Source: SHAN690 sp041391765
GTDB lineage: Bacteria > Bacteroidota > Bacteroidia > Flavobacteriales_G > Salibacteraceae
Direction of reading: 5' to 3'
Assembly: GCA_041391765.1 (NCBI GenBank)
Contig: JAWKNJ010000019.1
Span: 59,784-123,783 of the forward strand
Length of the DNA stretch: 64,000 nt
Below, in pieces: positions 17,267-25,699 of the stretch. Below the pieces are notes generated by a model that ran no database searches, was not told the origin of the DNA, and saw nothing but the letters and a program-made list of their open reading frames with translations. The position numbers were made by a program, and so were the translations under genes. Each line of letters opens with the position of its first letter. Within the stretch, counting starts at the first letter, position 1.

Positions 17267-18026
17267 ATGAAATTGATTTCATGGAATGTGAATGGTATCA
17301 GAGCCACTTATAAGAAAGGTTTTAGCGAGAATCTTAAACAAATGAACCCGGATGTGATCTGTATTCAGGAAACTAAAGCTCAGGATGATCAGGTTATGGA
17401 AACTCTGTTTGACATTGGCTATCATGTTCATTGTAATTCTGCGGAAAAGAAAGGCTATTCGGGCACAGCGATCCTCTCGAAAACGGAACCAAAATCGGTG
17501 AAAGCAGATATGGGAATCCCTGAACACGACACGGAAGGACGTGTGTTAGTGGCTGATTTTGGTGACTTCAATTTATTAACAGTTTACACTCCCAATTCTG
17601 GCCAAGAGCTAAAGCGACTGGATTATCGTAAAGGTTGGGATGAAGCGTTTTTGAATTATATAACAGAATTGGAAAAGGAAAAGCCATTGATTGTTTGTGG
17701 CGACCTAAACGTGGCTCATAAGCCAATCGATATCAAAAACGATAAGAGCAACTATAACAAGACAGCTGGTTATACTCAAATTGAGATTGATGGCATGGAC
17801 AATCTAGTGAGTGCCGGCTTCATCGACACATTCCGCCATTTTTATCCTGATGAGGAAAAATACAGCTGGTGGAGCTGGAGAGGGGGACGCCCGAGCCAAT
17901 ACGACGTATTACGTATTGACTACTTTCCTTGTCAGTCCTTCACTGAAGCCAAGGCTGAAAGATGCGTTCATTCTGAATGAGATCGAGGGCAGCGATCATT
18001 GTCCGGTAGGTATCATTTTGGACTAA
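17267..18026 (+). pseudogene. xth: Exodeoxyribonuclease III (AP endonuclease), frameshifted near the 3' end
   Basis: The EEP-fold DNA repair nuclease is clear: MKLISWNVNGIRATYKKGF, ICIQETKAQ (catalytic Glu), YTPNSG (Tyr), CGDLNVAH (Asp/Asn). It should cleave abasic sites and 3' blocks. The frame is intact to about 17880, then reads WRGGRPSQYDVLRIDYF where the family has WSYRAGARxNNVGWRIDYF. The true C-terminus, SLKPRLKDAFILNEIEGSDHCPVGIILD (general-base His in SDHCPV), continues in another frame to 18026. At least two small indels in G- and T-runs (17880-17935) explain this. A homopolymer sequencing error is the likeliest cause. Confidence 0.88.
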
Positions 18027-19063
18027 TTTACGATAACAGTAAGCTCCTCGGACTTTTCAAATTGGCCAATGGGTTTGTTGTAAAGGCCTTGCTGTGTAAG
18101 CTCCATTTCCATTTTTCCTCTGGCGGAGGGTTTCACAGCAATGAGTAAGCCTCCATTGGTTTGTGGGTCACAAAGGATTTGAAGCTGTTGTGCACTTAGT
18201 TTAGAACACTTGGGTGAATAGGCTTTAAAGTTTCGCATGGTGTTGTCCGGCATAACGAACTTCTGGACAAGAGGCGAGAGGATGCTTTCATCTATCATTG
18301 GAATGTCGATCCAATTAATTCTGGCGCTGAGTCCTGAGCCGTCACACATTTCGATCAAGTGACCCAAAAGCCCGAAGCCAGTAATGTCGGTCATTGCCGT
18401 TACTTCTGACCAACTTCCAAATTCACCTCCGACCGAGTTGAGTGTACTCATTTGATTTACAGCCATTGAAATCGATTTGCTGTCCAGCAATCCTCTTTTC
18501 ATGGCAGTGGATAGGATACCGTTGCCAATGGGTTTTGTAATGTAGATAAGGTCGCCTTCCTCTGCAGTATTGTTTCGTTTAAGGTTGGCTTCTTTGACCA
18601 AACCTGTTACAGCAAGCCCAAAGAAAGGCTCCTTAGAATCAATGCTGTGACCTCCGGCTAATGGGATTCCAGCGCTATCGCATTGAGCACGAGCACCTTT
18701 GATCACTTCGGCAGCAAGTTCATTACCCAATGTTTCAATCGGCCAGCCTAGAATGGCGACAGCCATCAACGGTTTGCCTCCCATCGCATAGACATCACTG
18801 AGCGCATTAGCAGAAGCGATTTGACCAAAATCGTAAGGGTTGTCCACGATCGGAGTGAAAAAATCGGTCGTGCTTATGATGCATTCACTGTTGCCAATGT
18901 GCATCACGGCTGCGTCATCGTTTGTTCCGTTGCCTACAAGCAAATTTTCAAAGGAAATAGCTGCTTGTCCGGCTTTGGATAGAATGTCGTTTAGATCTGC
19001 AGGTGCTATTTTGCATCCGCACCCTGAGCCGTGGCTGTATTGGGTAAGTTTTCGTGTTTCCAT
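18023..19063 (-). CDS. selD: Selenide, water dikinase (selenophosphate synthetase)
   Basis: A 346-residue enzyme that makes selenophosphate from selenide and ATP. The N-terminus, LTQYSHGSGCGCKIAP, contains the catalytic Cys15 and Lys18 (equivalent to E. coli Cys17 and Lys20), so this is the cysteine form and needs no selenocysteine decoding. DDAAVMHIGNSECIISTTDFFTPIVDNPYDFGQIASANALSDVYAMGG holds the metal-binding aspartates and the AIR-synthase-type fold; DPQTNGGLL is the C-terminal signature. It overlaps the upstream mnmH gene by 58 nt, indicating tight coupling. No selA, selB or selC was seen, so the likely product of the pathway is 2-selenouridine in tRNA. Confidence 0.95.
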   Translation of the reverse strand: METRKLTQYSHGSGCGCKIAPADLNDILSKAGQAAISFENLLVGNGTNDDAAVMHIGNSECIISTTDFFTPIVDNPYDFGQIASANALSDVYAMGGKPLMAVAILGWPIETLGNELAAEVIKGARAQCDSAGIPLAGGHSIDSKEPFFGLAVTGLVKEANLKRNNTAEEGDLIYITKPIGNGILSTAMKRGLLDSKSISMAVNQMSTLNSVGGEFGSWSEVTAMTDITGFGLLGHLIEMCDGSGLSARINWIDIPMIDESILSPLVQKFVMPDNTMRNFKAYSPKCSKLSAQQLQILCDPQTNGGLLIAVKPSARGKMEMELTQQGLYNKPIGQFEKSEELTVIVN

Positions 19064-20037
19064 TGAATCAATAGTTCTGCTATGCGTTCATTAGTTTGTC
19101 CGCTCACTTCAAATACTTGAGCTGCAGCTCTTTGTGTTTTTTCCAGAGAATAGGCGTAGGTTTTGTCGTAATAGTCCAACGCAATTTCACAGGCATCAGG
19201 CAGGTTCCCTTCATTGATGAAATCAATAGCTCGTTTAACATTTTGTCCACCAAGTCTTCGATCCAGTCGCTCAAAGTTTTCAATCAGTATTGGCTTATCC
19301 ACTTTGCCATAGTCATCACATAAAGCAGCAATTCGTTCTTCTTTCGCTCTCTGGATCAATATCATTTTAGCTTGAAGCATTTGTTGGCGTACTTCAAGTG
19401 GCAAATAAACTTGGCCAATGGCTCTGCTTTCGTCTTCCACCCAAATTGGTTTTTCCGAGTCAAATGACATGAATTGCCACCCGAGCAGGTTTTCAAAGTG
19501 TTCAGTAGTCGGTTGTTGGCCCAGATTCCCAAAAGCAGAACCCTTATGATTAGCCAATCCTTCCAAGTCTATCACCTGCTCTCCAAGATTTGCAAGCGAT
19601 CGGAGAATTTCGGTTTTTCCGGTTCCAGTGAAACCGCTAATATTTATGAGTCTCCAATTTTTGCCGAACAGAGCGTGGCTTTCATTTCGCCATGCTTTAT
19701 ATCCTCCCTTGATGGTTTTTACGTCAAATCCGGCATTTTTTAAGAGCCATGCGATCGAACCACTGCGCATGCCGCCTCTCCAACAATACGCAGTAATGAT
19801 CTTATCCGGTGCAATTTCATCCGCACGCTTTACAAAATCACTAAACTTTGGACTGACCAAATGCAACCCAAGTTTTATTGCTTCCGCTTTACCGACTTGT
19901 TTGTAGCATGTGCCAACCTCATGGCGTTCTTGGTCGGAGAACAGCGGGAAGCTTATTGCCCCCGGAATGTGACCTTTGGCAAACTCCGAAGGAGATCGGA
20001 CATCGATTAATGGTATTTGCTTGTCGTTGAAACCCAA
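19006..20037 (-). CDS. mnmH: tRNA 2-selenouridine synthase (SelU/MnmH)
   Basis: A 343-residue protein with an N-terminal rhodanese domain (IPLIDVRSPSEFAKGHIPGAISFPLFSDQER) and catalytic Cys85 in AYCWRGGMRS. The C-terminal half has a P-loop, GFTGTGKT (135-142). It converts wobble 2-thiouridine to 2-selenouridine in tRNAs for Lys, Glu and Gln through a geranylated intermediate, using selenophosphate from SelD. The start is TTG 20037 after an A8 run; the usual family start lies only a few residues further upstream, and no ATG is available there. It is sandwiched between tfoX-like and selD in one operon. Confidence 0.94.
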   Translation of the reverse strand: MGFNDKQIPLIDVRSPSEFAKGHIPGAISFPLFSDQERHEVGTCYKQVGKAEAIKLGLHLVSPKFSDFVKRADEIAPDKIITAYCWRGGMRSGSIAWLLKNAGFDVKTIKGGYKAWRNESHALFGKNWRLINISGFTGTGKTEILRSLANLGEQVIDLEGLANHKGSAFGNLGQQPTTEHFENLLGWQFMSFDSEKPIWVEDESRAIGQVYLPLEVRQQMLQAKMILIQRAKEERIAALCDDYGKVDKPILIENFERLDRRLGGQNVKRAIDFINEGNLPDACEIALDYYDKTYAYSLEKTQRAAAQVFEVSGQTNERIAELLIQWKHENLPNTATAQGADAK

Positions 20038-20051
20038 CTTTTTTTTGGTGA

Positions 20052-20390
20052 TTATTTCTTGCTCGACTTGGCTCGGGGATTGAACTCAAGGCAAAGACTT
20101 ATCCAATACTCGAGGTCGTTTTGCATATCAACGCCCTCCGGTCTGATGTTTACATAACCAACCATTGGTTTCCCTGTAAATTCCATCGGAATACAACCTT
20201 TTTTTGTCAGAGCCTCATCATAAATTGCCGGATCAATTCTTGCCATCAAGTCGTTTTTGATAATACCAACACACATTTTATTATCAACCATGTAAGCGAT
20301 TCCACCAAACATTCGTTTGGCTTCAAACCTCACTTTCTTTTCCTTTAGCACAGACTCAACGCGCTGGGCTAAATGTTCATCAAATGCCAT
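20052..20390 (-). CDS. TfoX N-terminal domain protein
   Basis: A 112-residue small protein: RVESVLKEKKVRFEAKRMFGGIAYMVDNKMCVGI matches the TfoX/Sxy N-terminal domain (R-x-MFGG motif), with the later KPMVGYVNI. It lacks the C-terminal helix-hairpin domain of E. coli Sxy, as is usual for Bacteroidota stand-alone versions, whose role is unknown; competence regulation should not be assumed. It overlaps the bestrophin gene by 11 nt and ends 15 nt before mnmH. Confidence 0.88.
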   Translation of the reverse strand: MAFDEHLAQRVESVLKEKKVRFEAKRMFGGIAYMVDNKMCVGIIKNDLMARIDPAIYDEALTKKGCIPMEFTGKPMVGYVNIRPEGVDMQNDLEYWISLCLEFNPRAKSSKK

Positions 20391-21258
20391 TTTGGGAGTT
20401 TTTTATTTCTTGAACGTTATTATAAATGGTGGTAGCTAGTTCATCTGTTGGTAAATCGTCTGGATCGAGTCCGAAAGGATCCTCTATTGTTTCTGCGATC
20501 AACTCAAGACTTGCCAGCGTGTAAAACGTAAAAATCGTTACGAGAACAGACCAATAACCGAAGTCGCTGATAAAAGCGAAAGGCATAGTGATAATGTAAA
20601 CGAAAATGAACTTCTTGATGAAGATGTTGTATGTATAGGGTATGGGGGTTTTCTTGATTCGTTCACAGGCACCGCATATGTCAGTAAAGGCATTGACATC
20701 GTTCAACATAGCCAGATAGGCTGCCTGACTGATTTCGTGCTTTTTGAAAGCTTCAAGGAGCAAATCTTGAATCGCATTCGCCAATGCATTGGGAATGTGG
20801 TTAAGATTTCGGATTTTGATTTCACTAGGAATACAAGAAGCGAGCTTCTCAGCTGGTGCATTTCGGAGGTGATCCTTGAGGATGGTGGCGTAAGTTGCAT
20901 CAGCATCAAATAGCCGATTCTTTAGTTCGTGATCTGAGTCGGGTATAAAAGCCTTGATTTTTAATGCGAAATTGCGGCTGACATTCACCAAGGCTCCCCA
21001 TTGCTTTCGGCCTTCCCACCACCGGTCGTATGCGGTGTTGGTTCTGAATACAAGTAAAAGGGAGATTACGAATCCCAACAGCGAATGCACAGAAGTTGTG
21101 GTTTTAAAGCCGCTGTGAAAGACTCTCAATTCGAGGAAAACTATAAAGAATGAATAGATCGCTAAGGACAAAATCACCCAGAAAAGCTTACGAAACGTGT
21201 CCGATTTATGGAATTTAAAAATCAGACCAAACCAATCTTTTGGATTGTAATGTACCAT
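20380..21258 (-). CDS. Bestrophin family ion channel
   Basis: A 292-residue membrane protein with four hydrophobic segments (about 25-45, 52-70, 212-232, 236-255). The family signatures are SLLLVFRTNTAYDRWWEGRKQWGALVN and the C-terminal DPFGLDPDDLPTDELA, with the acidic Ca-clasp-like region. Bacterial bestrophins (for example KpBest) form pentameric channels, sodium-selective in that case. It heads an operon with tfoX-like, mnmH and selD. The 5' end overlaps the longer version of the divergent haloperoxidase frame but not its chosen start. Confidence 0.88.
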   Translation of the reverse strand: MVHYNPKDWFGLIFKFHKSDTFRKLFWVILSLAIYSFFIVFLELRVFHSGFKTTTSVHSLLGFVISLLLVFRTNTAYDRWWEGRKQWGALVNVSRNFALKIKAFIPDSDHELKNRLFDADATYATILKDHLRNAPAEKLASCIPSEIKIRNLNHIPNALANAIQDLLLEAFKKHEISQAAYLAMLNDVNAFTDICGACERIKKTPIPYTYNIFIKKFIFVYIITMPFAFISDFGYWSVLVTIFTFYTLASLELIAETIEDPFGLDPDDLPTDELATTIYNNVQEIKNSQNGI

Positions 21259-21308
21259 TGAAATTTCTCAGAATTAATAGCTTCGTTGCTTCACCAAACA
21301 TATGCACT

Positions 21309-23534
21309 ATGAAAGGCTCTTTACAACTTAGATTTCTTATTCTATCAACCTGCCTGCTATTTGTCGTCAATAACTTCAACGCTCAGCAGTCTGTGGCAAG
21401 GATGTGGAATGAAATGGTTTTAGAAGGAATCAGGCACGATTATGCGAGGCCAACGGTGCATGCTCGAAACCTATTTCATACATCCGTGGTAATGTATGAC
21501 GCTTGGGCAGCATATGATTCTATTGCTACGCCCTATATGCTGGGTAAGACCGTGCATGGATTTACAATGCCATTTAATGGCGTAGATACTCCTCAGAATA
21601 TTCAAGCTGCTAGGGAGGAAGCAATTAGCTATGCAGCCTATCGCATGATTAAGCACAGATTTGTTGATGCCCCTGGTGATTCGTTGATTTTTGCCAAGGC
21701 TGATTCGCTGATGGATTTCTTGGGTTACGATAAGAATATGATTTCATGGGATTATGTCACAGGACCTCCGGGTGCACTCGGAAATTATATAGCTGCCTTT
21801 ATGATCAACTACGGCTATCAGGATGGATCAAATGAGGCAAACACATATGCCAATCAATACTACGAGCCGATAAATCCTTCATTGATTCTCGCAGATTCAG
21901 GAAATCCAAACATTGTTGATCCAAACCGCTGGCAACCCTTAACGTTTGATGTTTTCATTGATCAGAGTGGGAATGTGATTTTGGGTGCGACTCCTAAATG
22001 CCTAAGTCCTGAATGGGGAGATGCGACAACTTTTTCGATGCCTGATGAAGATAGTGAGGTGTTAGTGAGAGAAGGTCACAATTGGAGAGTGTACCACAAT
22101 CCTGGTCCTCCACCCATGTTGGATACGACTGTGTCGACAACTGGGTCTGATTATTATAAATGGACTTTCTCTTTGGTGTCCAAATGGTCATCACATCTTT
22201 CACCAGATGACGGAGTTATGATTGATATTTCTCCGGCATCAATTGGAAATATCACAGACTATCCAACAGATTTTGCTGACTATCCAAACTTTTATGACGA
22301 GATCAATGGAGGAGATCCTGGTACAGGATACTCGATCAACCCGATTACCAATTTACCCTATGAATCACAAGTTGTACATAGAGGTGATTATACTCGTGTT
22401 TTAGCCGAATTTTGGGCAGATGGTCCTAACTCTGAAACACCTCCGGGACATTGGTTTGTGATTGCCAATCATGTGAACGATCATCCAGCCTTACAGAAAC
22501 GCTTCATGGGTGAAGGAGATGTTTTAGACGACTTGGAATGGGACGTTAAATTGTATTTCGCCCTCGGTGGCGCCATGCATGATGCTGCCATTGCTGCATG
22601 GAGTATCAAAGGATATTATGATTATGTAAGGCCAATTTCTGCGATACGTTACATGGCTGATAGGGGGCAAAGTTCAGATCCAAACGCCTTATCCTATCAT
22701 GTTGCAGGAATTCCTCTTGAGCCAGGGCTGATCGAATTGGTATTGCCAGGTGATTCACTAGCATTGCTCGACTCAAACAACATTGGGAAGATAAAAGTAT
22801 ATGCCTGGAGGGGGCATGATTATGTAGAAAATACCGCTGTCGATGAAGCCGGAGTGGGATGGATTTTGGCCGAAGATTGGTGGCCATATCAGAGACCATC
22901 TTTTGTCACTCCGCCATTTCCTGGCTATGTTAGTGGTCACTCGACTTATTCACGTACAGCAGCAGAATTGCTCTCACTCTTTACTGGTAGTGAATACTTT
23001 CCCGGTGGTATTGGACAATTTCCTGCGCTTCAGGACGAATTTCTGGTTTTTGAAGATGGGCCTAGCCAGACTATTATTTTGCAATGGGCTAAATACTTTG
23101 ACGCTTCAGATCAGTGCAGTTTATCCAGGATCTGGGGCGGAATTCATCCTCCCGCGGATGATATTAATGGGAGAAGAATAGGCATGGTTTTGGGGCCTGA
23201 AGCATTTGAGTTCGCAAAAACACATTTCATCAATTTAGACACTGTCGACACGGGAACATTTGTTCAAGAGGTGCATTCCGGCATTAAGCTTAGGGCATAT
23301 CCAAATCCTGTAAGCGATCTTATGGTCGTTAATGGAGAATTGCCTGTGGGGAATTATAACTTAAGTGTGGTTGATGTGCATGGTCGAATTGTGTTATCAC
23401 AAAGGATTACATCTAAAGGTTCATACCAGTCTTATGGTTTATACTGTGGAAAGTTGCCAAATGGTGTATATACTATGATTTGCGATTCAGGAACGGACAG
23501 GGTGACTGAACCGCTGCGCTTTGTGAAACAATAA
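21309..23534 (+). CDS. Vanadium-dependent haloperoxidase-like protein with T9SS sorting domain
   Basis: A 741-residue secreted protein. ATG 21309 begins a signal peptide (LRFLILSTCLLFVVNNFNAQ). The C-terminal part of the catalytic region has PFPGYVSGHSTYSRTAAELLSLFTG and SRIWGGIHPPADDINGRRIG. These give the S-G-H and R-x4-G-x-H vanadate/phosphate-binding residues of the PAP2/haloperoxidase fold. The last 80 residues, LRAYPNPVSDLMVVNGELPVGNYNLSV onward, are a type A T9SS C-terminal domain, so it is exported and probably surface-bound or released. Halide specificity, or even phosphatase activity, cannot be judged from sequence. A long hairpin follows the stop. Confidence 0.85.
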   Translation: MKGSLQLRFLILSTCLLFVVNNFNAQQSVARMWNEMVLEGIRHDYARPTVHARNLFHTSVVMYDAWAAYDSIATPYMLGKTVHGFTMPFNGVDTPQNIQAAREEAISYAAYRMIKHRFVDAPGDSLIFAKADSLMDFLGYDKNMISWDYVTGPPGALGNYIAAFMINYGYQDGSNEANTYANQYYEPINPSLILADSGNPNIVDPNRWQPLTFDVFIDQSGNVILGATPKCLSPEWGDATTFSMPDEDSEVLVREGHNWRVYHNPGPPPMLDTTVSTTGSDYYKWTFSLVSKWSSHLSPDDGVMIDISPASIGNITDYPTDFADYPNFYDEINGGDPGTGYSINPITNLPYESQVVHRGDYTRVLAEFWADGPNSETPPGHWFVIANHVNDHPALQKRFMGEGDVLDDLEWDVKLYFALGGAMHDAAIAAWSIKGYYDYVRPISAIRYMADRGQSSDPNALSYHVAGIPLEPGLIELVLPGDSLALLDSNNIGKIKVYAWRGHDYVENTAVDEAGVGWILAEDWWPYQRPSFVTPPFPGYVSGHSTYSRTAAELLSLFTGSEYFPGGIGQFPALQDEFLVFEDGPSQTIILQWAKYFDASDQCSLSRIWGGIHPPADDINGRRIGMVLGPEAFEFAKTHFINLDTVDTGTFVQEVHSGIKLRAYPNPVSDLMVVNGELPVGNYNLSVVDVHGRIVLSQRITSKGSYQSYGLYCGKLPNGVYTMICDSGTDRVTEPLRFVKQ

Positions 23535-23538
23535 AAAA

Positions 23539-23615
23539 AAGCGGGGGAGAAGAGAAAATGCAATTACCCTACAAAATGCATTTCTAAGTGAGAATGTTCC
23601 CTTCCGCCCCCGCTT
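23539..23615. terminator. Long inverted repeat between convergent genes
   Basis: Outer arms AAGCGGGGG (23539-23547) and CCCCCGCTT (23607-23615) enclose 59 nt that contain a second stem, AAATGCA (23556-23562) with TGCATTT (23577-23583). An A8 run precedes the left arm. It sits directly after the haloperoxidase stop and 43 nt before the stop of the minus-strand barrel gene. It probably acts as a structured 3' end for both; a small structured RNA cannot be excluded. Confidence 0.6.
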
Positions 23616-23657
23616 ACCCCAATCCAATCTGTAGTAAGCGAAAATATTATCTAGTTA

Positions 23658-24185
23658 TCACCAAGCGATCTTAACTCCAATTCCAGGGTCTATACCCCAT
23701 CCAATACCTCCATTTGTCCAAGCGGTGATATTTGGTTTTAAGTCCAAGCTCACTGCTATGGGTATAGGTGCGATTTTATATTCAATTCCAACGATCCCAT
23801 CAACACCCAACCCTAAGCGGTCGGTTGAATTTCGAGGGGCTTCAATTATGTAAATGTTTTGTGAGCGCGCATCAGCATGTCCACCCAAACCATAGTACCA
23901 ATTCATGCCAGGTACAGAAAACGCTGGAGCATACCATTCATAAATTCCGGTTAAGCCAATTCCATTGTTTTGGATGCTAATGATTCCTTCAATTGCGTTG
24001 CTACCGAATCTATATTTTCCAGTGACACCACTTTCACCTCCAGCTCTTACTCCTATTGCGTATGTATAAGCACTTTTCTCAATAGGTCCATTTATTCCAA
24101 CGCTTTGATCCTGAGCTACGGTTTGTAAGCTCATTGTCAACGTTGAAGTAATTAAAGCGATAATGAAGTGACGGTTTGTTTTCAT
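23658..24185 (-). CDS. Small outer-membrane beta-barrel-like protein
   Basis: A 175-residue secreted protein from ATG 24185 (signal peptide ending LQTVAQDQS). The mature part is a run of amphipathic strands with Gly and aromatic residues (YAIGVRAGGESGVTGKYRF, NWYYGLGGHADA, LGVDGIVGIEYKI) and ends VKIAW, a typical C-terminal barrel strand. It resembles small 8-strand OM proteins, but no named family is certain. A sigma-54-type promoter (24201-24215) and an upstream dyad (24277-24299) lie between it and the NtrC-type gene, so it is the best candidate target of that regulator. Confidence 0.75.
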   Translation of the reverse strand: MKTNRHFIIALITSTLTMSLQTVAQDQSVGINGPIEKSAYTYAIGVRAGGESGVTGKYRFGSNAIEGIISIQNNGIGLTGIYEWYAPAFSVPGMNWYYGLGGHADARSQNIYIIEAPRNSTDRLGLGVDGIVGIEYKIAPIPIAVSLDLKPNITAWTNGGIGWGIDPGIGVKIAW

Positions 24186-24200
24186 GGTGCCATCTGTTAG

Positions 24201-24215
24201 GCAAAGCATGAACCA
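24201..24215 (-). promoter_or_regulatory. Candidate sigma-54 (-24/-12) promoter of the barrel gene
   Basis: Read on the minus strand, TGGTTCATGCTTTGC matches the sigma-54 consensus TGGCACGNNNNTTGC at the invariant GG and GC, with exact 10-nt spacing and TTGC at -12. One -24 position (A to T) deviates. It ends 15 nt before ATG 24185, leaving a very short leader. Confidence 0.6.
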
Positions 24216-24276
24216 ATCATTCCATGATTTATAAATAATTGAAAATCAGCAGTAAGAGTCTGAAGTCAGGGTTGAG

Positions 24277-24299
24277 TTATTTCCCAATTTGGGAAATAA
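24277..24299. promoter_or_regulatory. Perfect dyad, candidate upstream activator site
   Basis: Arms TTATTTCCCAA (24277-24287) and TTGGGAAATAA (24289-24299) around a single T. The centre is 73 nt upstream of the -24 element of the sigma-54 promoter and about 30 nt after the NtrC-type gene stop. A close variant, TTCCCGATTTTGGAA, occurs at 28651-28665 in front of the regulator operon (13 of 15 core bases shared). Confidence 0.65.
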
Positions 24300-24318
24300 T
24301 CATCAAATCGGGAAGGTT

Positions 24319-25665
24319 TCACTCCTCTTTAAGCATTCGATAAATGGTCGATTTGCCAATATCCAGTATTTCGGCAACGGTCATAACATCATCGTTGTTG
24401 GCCTCCAGGTAATGATTGATGATCATTAGCTGATACTCTCGCATGGTGTGGCTATTTGAGAATAATTTTGATTCTAGAGGAATTTCAGGAAACTGAATGT
24501 CATCTTCTACTATTTCTGACCCTTCGCTCATCGTGGCAGCTAGCTCGATAACCGATTTCAACTCACGAATGTTTCCGGGGAAATTATAATTCAGCAATTT
24601 TCGTTTTGCTTCTTTGCTTAATTTCTTCGGTGACATTTTCTGAGCCACGCAATATTCATCAACAAACTTTTCCGCTAGCAAAACAACATCGGAACCTCTA
24701 TCCCTCAAGGGCGGAAGGGCTATAGTGATGCCATAAAGGCGATAGTAAAGGTCTTCACGAAACTTTCCATTCTTTACTTCGTCAACAAGGTTCTTATGAG
24801 TAGCTGCTACAATTCGACAATTCAACTTGACGTTCTTGTTGGATCCTACTTTGGCGAATTCCCTTTCTTGAAGAACTCTTAGCAGCTTTGCCTGCATATT
24901 AAGATCCATCTCTCCAATTTCATCCAAGAGCAGTGTTCCACCTGAAGCCTGTTCAAACTTTCCGATCCGAGTTTGATGCGCACCTGTGAATGAGCCCTTT
25001 TCGTGGCCAAACAACTCGCTCTCAATTAACTCAGATGGAATGGCAGCAACGTTGATCGCCACAAATGGTCCTTTGGAGTAGCCAGAGTTATAATGAATAG
25101 CCCTCGAAACAAGTTCTTTCCCAGTTCCCGTCTCACCGGTTACGATTACATTGATATCAGTCTTAGCAGCCTTTCCAATGAGATTAAACACTCTTTTTAG
25201 CGCCTCGCTTTCTCCGGCCATTATTGAACTGAAGTCATACTTTTTCCCGACTTCTTCTTCTAGTTCTTCGACACGCTTGACAAGTTTTCTATGTTTTTTG
25301 ATAGTTTCCACGGAGTGCAACAGTCGGTCGCGCATGTCCTTTGACTTCTCAATGTAATCTGAGGCACCAAGTTTTAATAGTTCAACCGCAGTTCCAATTT
25401 CCTCTTGTTCTGAAATGATAATAACCTCGGTGTTCGGTTTCTGGGTCTTTATCTTTTTCAGTAATTCCATTCCGGTGGTATCAGGAAGTCTGTAGTCAAG
25501 CGTGACTATATCCGGGCTATCAGATAGTGCCTTCAGCGCTGAATCTCCATCCGGAAAATAGGAAACAATGTGATCTGGGTTTAACTCGAGGTTGTGCTTG
25601 ATCAACCGACCATACCAGTCGTTGTCTTCCACCACGAATATTTTCATTTTACTATTCGAACTCAT
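24319..25665 (-). CDS. NtrC-family sigma-54-dependent response regulator
   Basis: A 448-residue activator (an internal start at 25647, MKIFVVEDN, is equally possible). The receiver domain has D57 (TLDYRLPDT). The AAA+ domain carries Walker A GETGTGKE (177-184), the sigma-54 contact loop GSFTGA (224-229, Ser for the usual first Ala) and Walker B TLLLDEIGEMD (about 244-254). The C-terminal Fis-type helix-turn-helix (MTVAEILDIGKSTIYRML) binds DNA. It is the last gene of a receiver - hybrid kinase - NtrC operon, 34 nt after the kinase. Downstream on the same strand lie a dyad and a sigma-54-type promoter. Confidence 0.94.
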   Translation of the reverse strand: MSSNSKMKIFVVEDNDWYGRLIKHNLELNPDHIVSYFPDGDSALKALSDSPDIVTLDYRLPDTTGMELLKKIKTQKPNTEVIIISEQEEIGTAVELLKLGASDYIEKSKDMRDRLLHSVETIKKHRKLVKRVEELEEEVGKKYDFSSIMAGESEALKRVFNLIGKAAKTDINVIVTGETGTGKELVSRAIHYNSGYSKGPFVAINVAAIPSELIESELFGHEKGSFTGAHQTRIGKFEQASGGTLLLDEIGEMDLNMQAKLLRVLQEREFAKVGSNKNVKLNCRIVAATHKNLVDEVKNGKFREDLYYRLYGITIALPPLRDRGSDVVLLAEKFVDEYCVAQKMSPKKLSKEAKRKLLNYNFPGNIRELKSVIELAATMSEGSEIVEDDIQFPEIPLESKLFSNSHTMREYQLMIINHYLEANNDDVMTVAEILDIGKSTIYRMLKEE

Positions 25666-25699
25666 TCCAATTGCAAGTGTAGCCGCAAAAAGGGAAATA

